From: Microbacteriaceae bacterium PS02070
GTDB taxonomy: Bacteria > Actinomycetota > Actinomycetes > Actinomycetales > Microbacteriaceae
Assembly: GCA_029959865.1 (NCBI GenBank)
Contig: JASCPE010000002.1
Coordinates: 558,001 to 622,000 of the forward strand
Reading direction: 5' to 3'
DNA: 64,000 nt
Program-made: the position numbers and the translations under genes
The notes under the pieces: generated by a model
Seen by the model: the letters and a program-made list of their open reading frames with translations, nothing else
The model's database searches: none
What the model was told of the DNA's origin: nothing
Part shown: positions 45,801 to 57,171 of the stretch, in pieces
How the letters are laid out: every line of letters begins with the position of its first letter
How positions within the stretch are numbered: position 1 is the stretch's first letter

Positions 45801-47006
45801 GTGGCCGAGCTCTCGGACGTCTTTTTCATCGATGGAATGCGCACCCCATTCGGACGTGCCGGTGAGAAAGGCATGTATTGGAACACCCGCTCCGACGATC
45901 TCGCGGTGAAGGCGACGATCGGTTTGATGGAGCGCAACCCTGACGTCCCGCTGGACCGGATCGACGACGTCGCGATCGCGGCGACGAGTCAGACCGGTGA
46001 CCAGGGACTGACCCTCGGTCGTTCGGTCGCAATTCTGGCGGGGCTTCCCCAGTCGGTGCCGGGCTTCGCGATCGACCGCATGTGCGCTGGCGCGATGACG
46101 AGTGTCACGACGATGGCAGGTTCCATCGGCTTCGGGATGTACGACCTCGCTCTCGCCGGCGGTGTCGAACACATGGGTCACCACCCCATCGGCCAGAACG
46201 CCGACCCGAACCCCCGTTTCGTCGCAGAGAAGATGGTCGACCCGGGTGCACTCAACATGGGTGTCACCGCGGAGAGGATCTTCGACCGCTTTCCGCAGCT
46301 GACCAAGGAGCGCTCCGACCGGTTCGGGATGCTCAGCCAGCACAAGGCCCAGGCGGCGTACGATGCCGGCAAGATTCAGCCCGACCTCGTCTCCGTGGCG
46401 ATCAAGAACGCTGAGGGTGCGTGGGGTCTGGCAACAGAGGACGAAGGCCGCCGTCCCCAGACGACGATGGAAGATCTCGCGGCTCTGAAGACACCGTTCC
46501 GTCCTCACGGTCGCGTCACGGCCGGAACGAGCTCGCCGCTCACCGACGGCGCAACGATGTCGCTGCTGGCCGGCGGCGCCACCGTGAAGGAGCTCGGCCT
46601 CACGCCCAAGATGCGTCTCGTCTCGTATGCCTTTGCCGGTGTACAGCCCGAGATCATGGGCATCGGCCCGATCCCCTCAACGGAGAAGGCACTGAAGCGA
46701 GCCGGCCTGACGATTGACGACATCGGCCTTTTCGAGCTCAACGAAGCGTTTGCGGTGCAGGTGATCTCGCTTTTGGATCATTTCGGTATCGCCGACGACG
46801 ACCCCCGCGTCAACCAGTGGGGCGGCGCGATTGCGCTCGGGCACCCCCTCGCCGCCTCGGGCGTGCGTCTGATGATCCAGCTTGCGGCCCAGTTCGCTGA
46901 GCGCCCCGACGTCCGCTACGGCCTCACGGCGATGTGCGTGGGCCTCGGGCAAGGCGGCTCAGTCATCTGGGAGAACCCGCACTACAACGGCAAGAAGAAG
47001 AAGTAG
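45801..47006 (+). CDS. fadA: Acetyl-CoA C-acyltransferase (thiolase)
   Basis: The 401-residue thiolase splits 3-ketoacyl-CoA in the last step of beta-oxidation. Active residues are Cys95 (DRMCAGAMTS), His348 (GHPLAASG) and Cys379 (TAMCVGLGQGG). I chose GTG 45801, which follows GGAGG 5 nt upstream, over an in-frame GTG eight codons earlier that lies too close to the -10 box. It ends 10 nt before fadB, so they form one unit encoding the two parts of the trifunctional complex. Confidence 0.95.
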   Translation: MAELSDVFFIDGMRTPFGRAGEKGMYWNTRSDDLAVKATIGLMERNPDVPLDRIDDVAIAATSQTGDQGLTLGRSVAILAGLPQSVPGFAIDRMCAGAMTSVTTMAGSIGFGMYDLALAGGVEHMGHHPIGQNADPNPRFVAEKMVDPGALNMGVTAERIFDRFPQLTKERSDRFGMLSQHKAQAAYDAGKIQPDLVSVAIKNAEGAWGLATEDEGRRPQTTMEDLAALKTPFRPHGRVTAGTSSPLTDGATMSLLAGGATVKELGLTPKMRLVSYAFAGVQPEIMGIGPIPSTEKALKRAGLTIDDIGLFELNEAFAVQVISLLDHFGIADDDPRVNQWGGAIALGHPLAASGVRLMIQLAAQFAERPDVRYGLTAMCVGLGQGGSVIWENPHYNGKKKK

Positions 47007-47016
47007 GAACAGCTCG

Positions 47017-49161
47017 ATGACGAACTACGACAACATCGATTTCTCCCCGCTGAACGCTCTCACCGAGGGTGAGGTGATCACGCACTCCCCCGTGACGGAC
47101 ATCACCCTGCGAAGCGGCAAGAAGCTCGCGCTGATCACCCTGGACAACGGGCGCGATCACACGCGACCGAATACCTTGGGCCCCGCGACGCTGCAGGAGC
47201 TCGGTCAGACGCTGGACACTCTGTCTGCCCGTGCCAAGGCGGGTGAGATCGACGCGGTGGCGATCACCGGCAAGCAGTACATCCTCGCTGCCGGGGCCGA
47301 CCTCTCGGACATCACCCGCGTCGGGTCCCGAGACAACGCCCGACTGATCGCTCAGCTCGGTCACCACGTTCTCGGCAAGCTCGGGACCCTCGGAGTGCCC
47401 TCGTTCGCCTTCGTGAACGGCCTCGCCCTCGGGGGCGGCGTGGAGATCGCCCTGAACTCCGACTACCGCACGGTCGATGCCTCCGCGGCCGCGATCGCGC
47501 TTCCCGAGGTCTTCCTCGGGATCATTCCTGGCTGGGGTGGCGCGTACCTCCTGCCGAACCTCATCGGCATTGAGAACGCTCTTGAGGTCGTCGTCTCCAA
47601 CCCGCTCAAGCAGAACCGCATGCTCAAGCCGAAGCAGGCGCATGAGATCGGCCTCGTCGACGAGATCTTCCCCGCGGCGAACTTCCTGGAGGATTCGCTG
47701 CGGTGGGCGGACGGCGTGCTCACCGGCAAGACGAAGGTGAAGCGCCCGCACGAGCCCGGAAAGATCGAGCGGATGACAAAGTGGCCCGTAGCGATCAAGG
47801 TCGCCCGCGGCATGCTCGAGTCGAGAATCGGCACGGTTCCGAAGTCGCCCTATGTCGCGCTCGACCTCCTCGAGAAGGCACGCAGCGGCACGAAGGAGGA
47901 AGGCTTCGCCCGCGAGGACGAGGCTCTGGCGGACCTGGTCACGGGTGATCAGTTCGCCGCCTCCATGTACGCATTCGACCTCGTGCAAAAGCGTGCGAAG
48001 CGTCCGGTCGGGGCTCCCGACAAGGCCCTCGCTCGCAAGGTCGCCAAGGTCGGCGTCATCGGAGCCGGACTCATGGCGAGCCAGTTCGCGCTCCTGTTCG
48101 TCCGCAAGCTCCAGGTTCCGGTCGTCATCACCGACCTCGACCAGGCCCGCGTGGACAAGGGGCTGTCGTACATCCACGACGAGATTGGCAAGCTCGAGCA
48201 GAAGGGCCGCCTGGACGCGGACGCCGCGAATCGACTGCGCGCACTCGTGACCGGTACGACGGACAAGAGCGAGTTCGCTGACGCTGACTTCGTCATCGAA
48301 GCCGTCTTCGAAGAGGTCGGCGTGAAGCAACAGGTGTTCGGCGAGATCGAGAAGATCATCTCGGCCGAAGCCATCCTGGCCACGAACACGTCCTCCCTGT
48401 CGGTGGAGGAGATCGGCGCCAAGCTCGAGCACCCTGAGCGCCTGGTCGGCTTCCACTTCTTCAACCCGGTTGCCGTGATGCCGCTCATCGAGATCGTTCG
48501 GACGGAAGCGACCAGTGAGGAGGCGCTCTCGACCGCGTTCGTCGTGGCCAAGGGTCTCGGGAAGAATGCGATTCTCACGGCAGATGCCCCCGGCTTCGTC
48601 GTGAACCGGCTGCTGGCGAAGGTCATGGGCGAGGCTGCCCGCGCGGTCTATGAGGGTACGCCGTTGCTGACGGTCGAGAAGGCCTTCGCGCCGCTCGGAC
48701 TGCCGATGACGCCTTTCCAGCTCATCGACCTCGTCGGTTGGAAGGTCGCCGCCCACGTGCAGGACACGATGGCGAACGCCTTCCCCGACCGGTTCTTTTC
48801 CTCGGAGAACTTCCACGAGCTCGCTGAACTGCCCGACGTGGTCGAGAAGGACAAGAACGGCAAGGTCACCGGCTGGACCAAGGCCGCCGAGAAGATCCTC
48901 AAGGGCGCGGTCGGCAGCACCCCCGCGTCGGAGGCGGACATCCTGCGCCGCGTCCAGGACGGCTTGGCGCAAGAGATCAAGATCATGCTCGACGAGAAGG
49001 TCGTCCCCGAGGTGCAGGACATTGACCTGGCCCTGATCCTCGGTGCTGGATGGCCATTCATCGACGGCGGTGCATCGGTCTATCTCGACCGGGAGAGCGC
49101 GTCCGAGCGCGTGTTCGGCGCGACGTTCCACACCCCGCCGATCCGAGGCATCGCCAGCTGA
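47017..49161 (+). CDS. fadB: Fatty acid oxidation protein: enoyl-CoA hydratase / 3-hydroxyacyl-CoA dehydrogenase
   Basis: A 714-residue two-part enzyme. Residues about 20-250 are a crotonase domain (oxyanion pieces AAGADLSD and NGLALGGGVEIAL). Residues about 345-700 are the dehydrogenase with the NAD loop GVIGAGLMASQ, NTSSLSVEEI and the catalytic HFFNPV region. The third glycine of the usual GxGxxG is Ala (GAGLMA), seen in other actinobacterial FadB. ATG 47017 with AGGAAC upstream. Works with FadA. Followed by a perfect terminator shared with dxs. Confidence 0.95.
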   Translation: MTNYDNIDFSPLNALTEGEVITHSPVTDITLRSGKKLALITLDNGRDHTRPNTLGPATLQELGQTLDTLSARAKAGEIDAVAITGKQYILAAGADLSDITRVGSRDNARLIAQLGHHVLGKLGTLGVPSFAFVNGLALGGGVEIALNSDYRTVDASAAAIALPEVFLGIIPGWGGAYLLPNLIGIENALEVVVSNPLKQNRMLKPKQAHEIGLVDEIFPAANFLEDSLRWADGVLTGKTKVKRPHEPGKIERMTKWPVAIKVARGMLESRIGTVPKSPYVALDLLEKARSGTKEEGFAREDEALADLVTGDQFAASMYAFDLVQKRAKRPVGAPDKALARKVAKVGVIGAGLMASQFALLFVRKLQVPVVITDLDQARVDKGLSYIHDEIGKLEQKGRLDADAANRLRALVTGTTDKSEFADADFVIEAVFEEVGVKQQVFGEIEKIISAEAILATNTSSLSVEEIGAKLEHPERLVGFHFFNPVAVMPLIEIVRTEATSEEALSTAFVVAKGLGKNAILTADAPGFVVNRLLAKVMGEAARAVYEGTPLLTVEKAFAPLGLPMTPFQLIDLVGWKVAAHVQDTMANAFPDRFFSSENFHELAELPDVVEKDKNGKVTGWTKAAEKILKGAVGSTPASEADILRRVQDGLAQEIKIMLDEKVVPEVQDIDLALILGAGWPFIDGGASVYLDRESASERVFGATFHTPPIRGIAS

Positions 49162-49169
49162 GTGCAGCA

Positions 49170-49210
49170 CAGGAAGAGGGGGACGGCCACCGGCCGTCCC
49201 CCTCTTCCTG
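49170..49210. terminator. Bidirectional terminator between fadB and dxs
   Basis: A perfect 19-bp inverted repeat with a 3-nt loop (arm begins CAGGAAGAGGGGGACGG). It lies 9 nt after the fadB stop and directly abuts the dxs stop codon, so it serves both convergent transcripts. Confidence 0.85.
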
Positions 49211-51169
49211 TCAGGAGTTGCGTTCGGAGTCGACCGGATCGTCCTGCCACTCTCCGGCGGAGTCTCCCGTGGCGCGCTTGGCGACAGGGATCCGTGTGCC
49301 CAGCACCTGCGAGACAACATCCTGAGCGATCTTGGGGGCGGTGAGCCCCGCGTCGGCGAGGATCTCGTCGCGGGAGGCATGGTCGATGAACGCGTCCGGG
49401 ACGCCGAGCTCGTCCACGGCGGTATCCACGCCGTTCTCCCGGAGAACCTGGCGGATCCGCGTGCCGATGCCGCCGACGCGGATGCCATCTTCGATTGTGA
49501 TGACGAGACGGTGGCGTGCCGCGAGGGAGACGACGGAGTCTGCGACGGGCACGACCCAGCGCGGGTCGATCACGGTCGCTCCGATCCCCTGTGCGGCGAG
49601 CCGCTCCGCGACGTCGATGGCGATGTGGCTCATCGGTCCGATACCGACGATGAGGACGTCTTCGGCGTCGCCCCGCGCCAGAACATCGACACCGTCGTCC
49701 AGCCGCTCGATAGCGGGAAGCTCCGCGGACACGGCACCCTTCGGGAACCGCACGACCGTGGGTGCATCACCGACGGCGATCGCCTCCTGGAACTCCTCCC
49801 GCAGGCGGGGTGCGTCACGGGGCGCGGCGATGCGGATGTTGGGCACAAGCTGGAGCATTGCGAGATCCCAGATGCCGTGGTGGCTGGGGCCGTCGGGGCC
49901 GGTCACGCCGGCGCGGTCCAAGACGAACGTGACGCCGGCACGGTGAAGCGCGACGTCCATGAGCACCTGGTCGAACGCACGGTTCATGAACGTCGCATAG
50001 ATCGCGACGACGGGGTGCAGGCCGCCGTAGGCAAGCCCGGCGGAGGAGGCAACAGCGTGCTGCTCCGCGATTCCGACATCGGAGACGCGGTTGGGGAAGC
50101 GTTGCGCGAACGCCTGCAGGCCGGTGGGACGGAGCATCGCAGCGGTGACGGCAACGATGTCAGACCGCCGCTCACCGGCGGCGACGAGTTCCTCGGAGAA
50201 CACGTCGGTCCAAGCCGGTCCTCCCGAGCCCGACACGGACTCACCGGTGATCGGGTCGATCTTCCCCACCGCATGGAACTGATCGGCGTCGTCGTCGCGC
50301 GCGGGCTGGAAGCCACTCCCCTTGTCGGTGATGGCGTGCACGATGACCGGCGCGCCGTAGGACTTGGCTTGCCGAAGCGTCTCCTGGAGCGCGTCCAGGT
50401 CATGCCCGTCCACGGGCCCGAGGTATTTGATGTCAAGGTTCGAGTACAGCGCCTCGTTGTTGACGAAACGGGACAGGAAGCCGTGTGTACCCCCGCGGAC
50501 GCCGCGGTACACGGCGCGTCCGACGGGTCCGAGACGACGGAAGAAGGTATCCGAGCCCTGGCGCAGACTGCGATAGGTGTCAGCCGTGCGGACCCTGTTC
50601 AGGTAGCGGGCCATGCCGCCGATCGTCGGTGCGTATGAACGTCCGTTGTCATTGACAACGATGACAAGGTTGCGATCGTTGTCATCGGAGATGTTGTTGA
50701 GTGCTTCCCACGTCATCCCGCCGGTGAGTGCTCCGTCTCCGACGACCGCGACCACGTGACGGTCGGTGCGACCGGTGCGAGCGAACGCACGCGAGATCCC
50801 GTCTGCCCAGCTCAGCGAGCTGGAGGCGTGTGAGGACTCGACGACGTCGTGTGGGCTCTCCGAGCGCTGCGGATAACCGGCGAGGCCACCACGGGAACGA
50901 AGGTGGGAGAAGTCTTGACGGCCGGTGAGCAGCTTGTGCACGTACGACTGGTGCCCGGTGTCGAAGACGATGGGGTCATCCGGCGAGTCGAACACGCGAT
51001 GGATGGCGAGGGTGAGTTCCACGACACCGAGATTGGGGCCGAGGTGGCCTCCGGTCTGCGAGACATTCTCAATGAGGAATGCGCGGATCTCGCGGGCGAG
51101 GTCGGCCAGTTCTTCGGGCGTGAGGGCATCCAGATCCCGGGGACCCGTGATGGATGACAGCACCGACAT
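49211..51169 (-). CDS. dxs: 1-deoxy-D-xylulose-5-phosphate synthase
   Basis: DXS (652 residues) joins pyruvate and glyceraldehyde 3-phosphate, the first step of the MEP isoprenoid pathway. The thiamine-diphosphate site VVGDGALTGGMTWEALNN (about 145-162), the transketolase pyrimidine domain (about 320-490) and C-terminal domain are present; HLGPNLGVVELT near the start contains the conserved His. Length is typical. A -10 box (TAGACT) lies about 56 nt upstream. No other MEP gene is in the window. Confidence 0.96.
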   Translation of the reverse strand: MSVLSSITGPRDLDALTPEELADLAREIRAFLIENVSQTGGHLGPNLGVVELTLAIHRVFDSPDDPIVFDTGHQSYVHKLLTGRQDFSHLRSRGGLAGYPQRSESPHDVVESSHASSSLSWADGISRAFARTGRTDRHVVAVVGDGALTGGMTWEALNNISDDNDRNLVIVVNDNGRSYAPTIGGMARYLNRVRTADTYRSLRQGSDTFFRRLGPVGRAVYRGVRGGTHGFLSRFVNNEALYSNLDIKYLGPVDGHDLDALQETLRQAKSYGAPVIVHAITDKGSGFQPARDDDADQFHAVGKIDPITGESVSGSGGPAWTDVFSEELVAAGERRSDIVAVTAAMLRPTGLQAFAQRFPNRVSDVGIAEQHAVASSAGLAYGGLHPVVAIYATFMNRAFDQVLMDVALHRAGVTFVLDRAGVTGPDGPSHHGIWDLAMLQLVPNIRIAAPRDAPRLREEFQEAIAVGDAPTVVRFPKGAVSAELPAIERLDDGVDVLARGDAEDVLIVGIGPMSHIAIDVAERLAAQGIGATVIDPRWVVPVADSVVSLAARHRLVITIEDGIRVGGIGTRIRQVLRENGVDTAVDELGVPDAFIDHASRDEILADAGLTAPKIAQDVVSQVLGTRIPVAKRATGDSAGEWQDDPVDSERNS

Positions 51170-51224
51170 TGCGCTCCGCTTCTGAGGTCAAGGATCCCCC
51201 GGCGGGAGACCGTATGCTCCCCCG

Positions 51225-51230
51225 AGTCTA
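51225..51230 (-). promoter_or_regulatory. Possible -10 element for dxs
   Basis: TAGACT 56 nt before the dxs start, after the acnA terminator. No clear -35. Confidence 0.4.
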
Positions 51231-51344
51231 CCCGCGACGCCACCGTCGGCCCTGGTAAACACTGAGAAGTGCGGCCGCGTTCACGTGCCCGCACGCGGGA
51301 GATGGACGAGCCTACGGCACATCGCTCATTGGTCCCCCACACGA

Positions 51345-51379
51345 GCAACGCCCGATCCGGAAGCCGGTTCGGGCGTTGC
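51345..51379 (-). terminator. acnA terminator
   Basis: Outer arms GCAACGCCCGA/TCGGGCGTTGC, one A-A mismatch, inner CCGG/CCGG, 3-nt loop, 20 nt after the acnA stop. Very stable; no U-tract. Confidence 0.75.
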
Positions 51380-51399
51380 CTGCGCAGCGTGTCAGCGAA

Positions 51400-54234
<2,835 letters not shown>

Positions 54235-54340
54235 GTCTGCTCTCCTTCATCGGCGGGCCCAGGCGCGTTGGCCTGTGTGCTCCATCATCCCCCCGAAACC
54301 CGGCCTGCGGCTAGTGAGGCCCGCCTTACTGGGGCGATCT

Positions 54341-54364
54341 ATTTATCTTGATGTCAAGATAAAT
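54341..54364. promoter_or_regulatory. Palindromic operator candidate upstream of acnA
   Basis: Arms ATTTATCTTGA and TCAAGATAAAT are perfect 11-nt inverted repeats around a 2-bp centre (TG). The core TATCTTGA-TG-TCAAGATA is the shape of a MarR-family operator. On the leftward strand it includes a perfect TTGACA. It lies 107 bp before the acnA start and just after the DUF3159 stop. Confidence 0.65.
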
Positions 54365-54368
54365 GCTA

Positions 54369-55145
54369 TCAGGTCTCCGAGGTGCGATAGACCGCGCGCA
54401 CAACGAGCCAGGTCACCGCGACGAGCGGCGCAAAGAGTGGGATCCCCATCAGGAGCTTGACGGTCCCCAGCGCGGCGACATTATCGGCGAGGTAAAGCGG
54501 GAGCTGGACAGCCAGGCGGACGTAGAAGAGCGTCGCCCACGCGAGGGCCAGCCAGAAGAACACGCGCCGCTTGCGGTGGTCATCGCGCCATGCCGTGCCC
54601 TCACTCATCAGAAAGCCCGCGGCCAGGCCCACGATCGACCAGCCGATGAGCGCGGAGACGAGGAACGCCGTGCCATACAGGCCATTGGTGACCAGGCCTG
54701 GGACGAAGTTGTCCGCGCCGCGACCGGTGAAGAGGGCGAGGGCGGCGGCGAACCCGGTAGCCACCAGACCTCCGAAGGCGGAGGCCGCGGGAGAACGCTG
54801 GATCAGACGCAGGGCGGTGAAGACGACCGCGAGCCCCACCGATGCCGTGAGCGCCAGCACGAGATTGTCGGTGAAGGTGAACAGCAGCAAGAAGGCAAGG
54901 CTCGGCAGGACCGCCTCGAAGATGCCGCGCACTCCCCCGATGGCAGACCAGACGGCCTGACCGGTAGACGCCTCCGACGAAGGGTCGAGCCCTGCTCGCC
55001 GCGCAGCCTGCCCGAAGGCCTGGCTGAACACCTCGGAGGCGCGTGGCGCCTCCGGTGGTGTCAGATCATCGCGTCCGGACGCCTCAGCACTTTCCGCGCG
55101 GGCGTCGTCGCCCGCGCGGTGATCCGCGTCGCGGTCGTCGCTCAC
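54369..55145 (-). CDS. DUF3159 membrane protein
   Basis: A 258-residue protein of the DUF3159 family: a hydrophilic N-terminus (1-60), then six or so transmembrane helices (about 70-250), with GGVRGIFEAVLPSLAF and the ending VVRAVYRT. Function unknown. GTG 55145 overlaps the DUF3710 stop (GTGA); the long upstream frame is a shadow. dut-DUF3710-DUF3159 is a conserved actinobacterial string, as around Rv2697c-Rv2693c. Confidence 0.9.
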   Translation of the reverse strand: MSDDRDADHRAGDDARAESAEASGRDDLTPPEAPRASEVFSQAFGQAARRAGLDPSSEASTGQAVWSAIGGVRGIFEAVLPSLAFLLLFTFTDNLVLALTASVGLAVVFTALRLIQRSPAASAFGGLVATGFAAALALFTGRGADNFVPGLVTNGLYGTAFLVSALIGWSIVGLAAGFLMSEGTAWRDDHRKRRVFFWLALAWATLFYVRLAVQLPLYLADNVAALGTVKLLMGIPLFAPLVAVTWLVVRAVYRTSET

Positions 55146-55717
55146 GCAGCGCCCGCAGAGCTCGGCATCTTCAACGGAATGAGGTCGCGCGGAGGCATGG
55201 GGTTTGCGCCGCGCACCACGACGAGCGAGCGGAACAGGTCCTCGACGAGGGCCGCTGCCGCGGGGTCGGAGGCAGCGGCGCCGCCGATGACGCCGCGCAG
55301 GAACCATCGCGGTCCGTCGACGCCGATGAAGCGCGCGACCCGCGTGCCGGAGCCGTCGGACGCCTGCGCGCCGGCGACCAGCTCGAGTCCCAGCGGGCCC
55401 TCGCGCTCCTCCACCGTGCCGCCCTGGCCGCGCAGCTGCGACTCGATCTGCGCGCGGGTTTCGTCCCACAGTCCGCTCGAGCGCGGCGCTGCGAAGGGCT
55501 GTACCTGGAGGGTCGAGTTCGCATAGTCAAGCCCGACGGCCACGATGCGTTTGGTCTGTTCCTCGACTTCGAGGCGAAGGTTCAGACCCTCGCGCGGGAG
55601 CACTTTGATGCCGCCGAGGTCGATGTAGGGGCGGACGGGGTTCGCCTCAGACTCGTCGAACGGTCCGTCGGTCGCGCGGTCGTGTGCGGCGCCCTGAGAT
55701 GTCGTGTCAGAACTCAT
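55142..55717 (-). CDS. DUF3710 family protein
   Basis: A 191-residue soluble protein of the DUF3710 family with LPREGLNLRLEVEEQTKRIVAV and GPRWFLRGVIGGAAA (short family pieces). Function unknown. ATG 55717 overlaps the dut stop (ATGA), and its own stop overlaps the DUF3159 start, so all three are translated in series. The in-frame extension upstream is rejected as it would run through dut. Confidence 0.9.
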   Translation of the reverse strand: MSSDTTSQGAAHDRATDGPFDESEANPVRPYIDLGGIKVLPREGLNLRLEVEEQTKRIVAVGLDYANSTLQVQPFAAPRSSGLWDETRAQIESQLRGQGGTVEEREGPLGLELVAGAQASDGSGTRVARFIGVDGPRWFLRGVIGGAAASDPAAAALVEDLFRSLVVVRGANPMPPRDLIPLKMPSSAGAA

Positions 55718-56163
55718 GCGTGTGTTGCCTTCCCATAGCCTGTCGACCCGTAGCCGCTTTCGCCGCGCGCGCTCTCGTCCAGTTTCTCCACGGGAAGGAA
55801 CCGAACTTGCGGAAGCGCCAGAATGACGACCTGTGCGATGCGGTCCCCGACGGCGATCTCGTATGCCTCTTCGGCATCGGTGTTCAGTAAACACACCTTG
55901 AGTTCGCCGCGATACCCCGCGTCAACGGTTCCGGGAGAATTGACGATCGTGATGCCGTGTTTTGCAGCAAGTCCGCTGCGCGGGACGATGAAAGCGACGA
56001 ATCCGTCGGGCAGCGCCATGCGCACACCGGTTCCCACGAGCGCCCGCTGCCCCGGCTCCAGACGCACGGCCTCGGCCGAGGTGAGGTCAGCCCCGGCATC
56101 TCCGGGGTGGGCGTAGACGGGAATCTCGGAGGCGATAATGGGAATGTCGACGGATTCGGTCAC
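55714..56163 (-). CDS. dut: dUTP diphosphatase
   Basis: A trimeric dUTPase (149 residues) that hydrolyses dUTP to dUMP and keeps uracil out of DNA. Motif 1 is HPGDAGADL (19-27), motif 3 NSPGTVDAGYRGE (75-87) with the base-stacking Tyr, and motif 5 ARGESGYGSTG near the C-terminus. GTG 56163 lies 6 nt after TACCCT with no ribosome-binding site, so I chose it over an upstream ATG. It is divergent from the DUF3093 gene. Confidence 0.95.
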   Translation of the reverse strand: MTESVDIPIIASEIPVYAHPGDAGADLTSAEAVRLEPGQRALVGTGVRMALPDGFVAFIVPRSGLAAKHGITIVNSPGTVDAGYRGELKVCLLNTDAEEAYEIAVGDRIAQVVILALPQVRFLPVEKLDESARGESGYGSTGYGKATHA

Positions 56164-56169
56164 GCAACG

Positions 56170-56175
56170 AGGGTA
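56170..56175 (-). promoter_or_regulatory. -10 element for dut, leaderless spacing
   Basis: TACCCT, 6 nt (CGTTGC), GTG of dut. Confidence 0.45.
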
Positions 56176-56655
56176 ATGCACACAACGATGAGCAACACGA
56201 AGGCTGATTATCGCGAGCGGCTGAGCCCGTCCCTGTGGCTCGTAGCCAGTGCCGCCGTCTGCGCCCCGATGATGACGCTGGTCCTCGCCCCCGTCGACTC
56301 GACTCTCGCGCTCATCGTCGGTGTCCTGGTCGGCGCGGCGATCGTCGGGGGTGTCTTTGCACTCTCCCCCGTCGTTGAAATCAGAGACGGGTGGTTACGC
56401 GTGGGTCCGGCCCGGATCGAGGTGCGGTACCTCGGCGAGGCGGAGGCGCTCCTCGGCGACGACGCCCGGCAGGCGCGCGGGCCAGGGCTCGGCAGAGCGA
56501 GCTGGCCATACTTCCGGGGTGGAGTGCCGTCGGTCGTACGTGTTGCTGTTCACGACCCCGACGACCCGGTGACGGCGTGGGTGTTCTCCTCGCGTACGCC
56601 GGAGCGCGTCATAGCTGTCCTGGACGAGGTACGCGCTCGCTCCGGCGCACGCTGA
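56176..56655 (+). CDS. DUF3093 membrane protein
   Basis: A 159-residue protein of the DUF3093 family: two adjacent transmembrane helices (about 20-65), then a soluble domain with DGWLRVGPARIEVRYLG, VSSRTPERV-type ending. Function unknown. ATG 56176 with GAGGG just upstream is chosen; ATG 56188 (MSNTKADYRERLSPSLW) is also possible. The gene is always near dut and DUF4193 in actinobacteria. It converges with DUF4193, 15 nt between stops. Confidence 0.85.
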   Translation: MHTTMSNTKADYRERLSPSLWLVASAAVCAPMMTLVLAPVDSTLALIVGVLVGAAIVGGVFALSPVVEIRDGWLRVGPARIEVRYLGEAEALLGDDARQARGPGLGRASWPYFRGGVPSVVRVAVHDPDDPVTAWVFSSRTPERVIAVLDEVRARSGAR

Positions 56656-56670
56656 GGTGAGGCGCCGTCG

Positions 56671-56964
56671 TTACGCGGCGCACTCCGTGCAGATGTATCC
56701 GCCGCCCTGTTCATGGGCGATCTGAGTGCGGTGCTTCACCAGGAAGCACTCGGTGCAGGTGAACTCGTCTTCCTGTGCGGGCAGAACGACGACGTCGAGG
56801 TCGACGTCCGACAAGTCGGCGCCGGGCAGCTCAAAGCCCGACGGGTTGTCGGCGTCCTCGACGTCGACCGATCCGGAGAGCTTGTCCGGCACCCGCTCCT
56901 TGAGAGCTTCGATGGATTCGCTGTCGTCTTCGGTCTTGCGGGGGGCGTCGTAGTCCGTTGCCAT
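56671..56964 (-). CDS. DUF4193 zinc-ribbon protein
   Basis: A 97-residue acidic protein with a C-terminal zinc ribbon: Cys70-x2-Cys73 and Cys92-x2-Cys95 (CTEC twice). This is the DUF4193 family, present across actinobacteria next to dut and sepH. The acidic N-terminal half (PGADLSDVDLDVVVLP) suggests protein binding. Function unknown. Divergent from sepH. Confidence 0.9.
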   Translation of the reverse strand: MATDYDAPRKTEDDSESIEALKERVPDKLSGSVDVEDADNPSGFELPGADLSDVDLDVVVLPAQEDEFTCTECFLVKHRTQIAHEQGGGYICTECAA

Positions 56965-57171
56965 TCTCGATATGTCTCTTCTCGTGGTGCAGGGGCCTGT
57001 AACAGGCGGGCATAGTCTGCACGACGATCGCGCTCGGTGCAAATGCGGGGTGGCCGACGCGGCGATCGGGCCGTGCAGCCGGTGAAACTCACGGCGCGCC
57101 CGGGATATTCCCGGCGCCTGCGATGCGCTGTGACAGCATGTGACCACATCGATCTCTGGAGGGTGTTTCGG

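Noticed and set aside
48050..48090. FadB NAD loop GAGLMASQ as a damaged nucleotide site
   Set aside because: Replacement of the third glycine by Ala occurs in actinobacterial FadB, and the rest of the domain is intact.
46963..49488. An 841-codon open frame on the minus strand
   Set aside because: Antisense to fadB and crossing the fadB-dxs terminator; no family likeness and no ribosome-binding site.
56995..57007. GCCTGT-A-ACAGGC palindrome in the DUF4193-sepH gap as an operator
   Set aside because: Short and isolated; no second copy or known family match, so not worth a claim.
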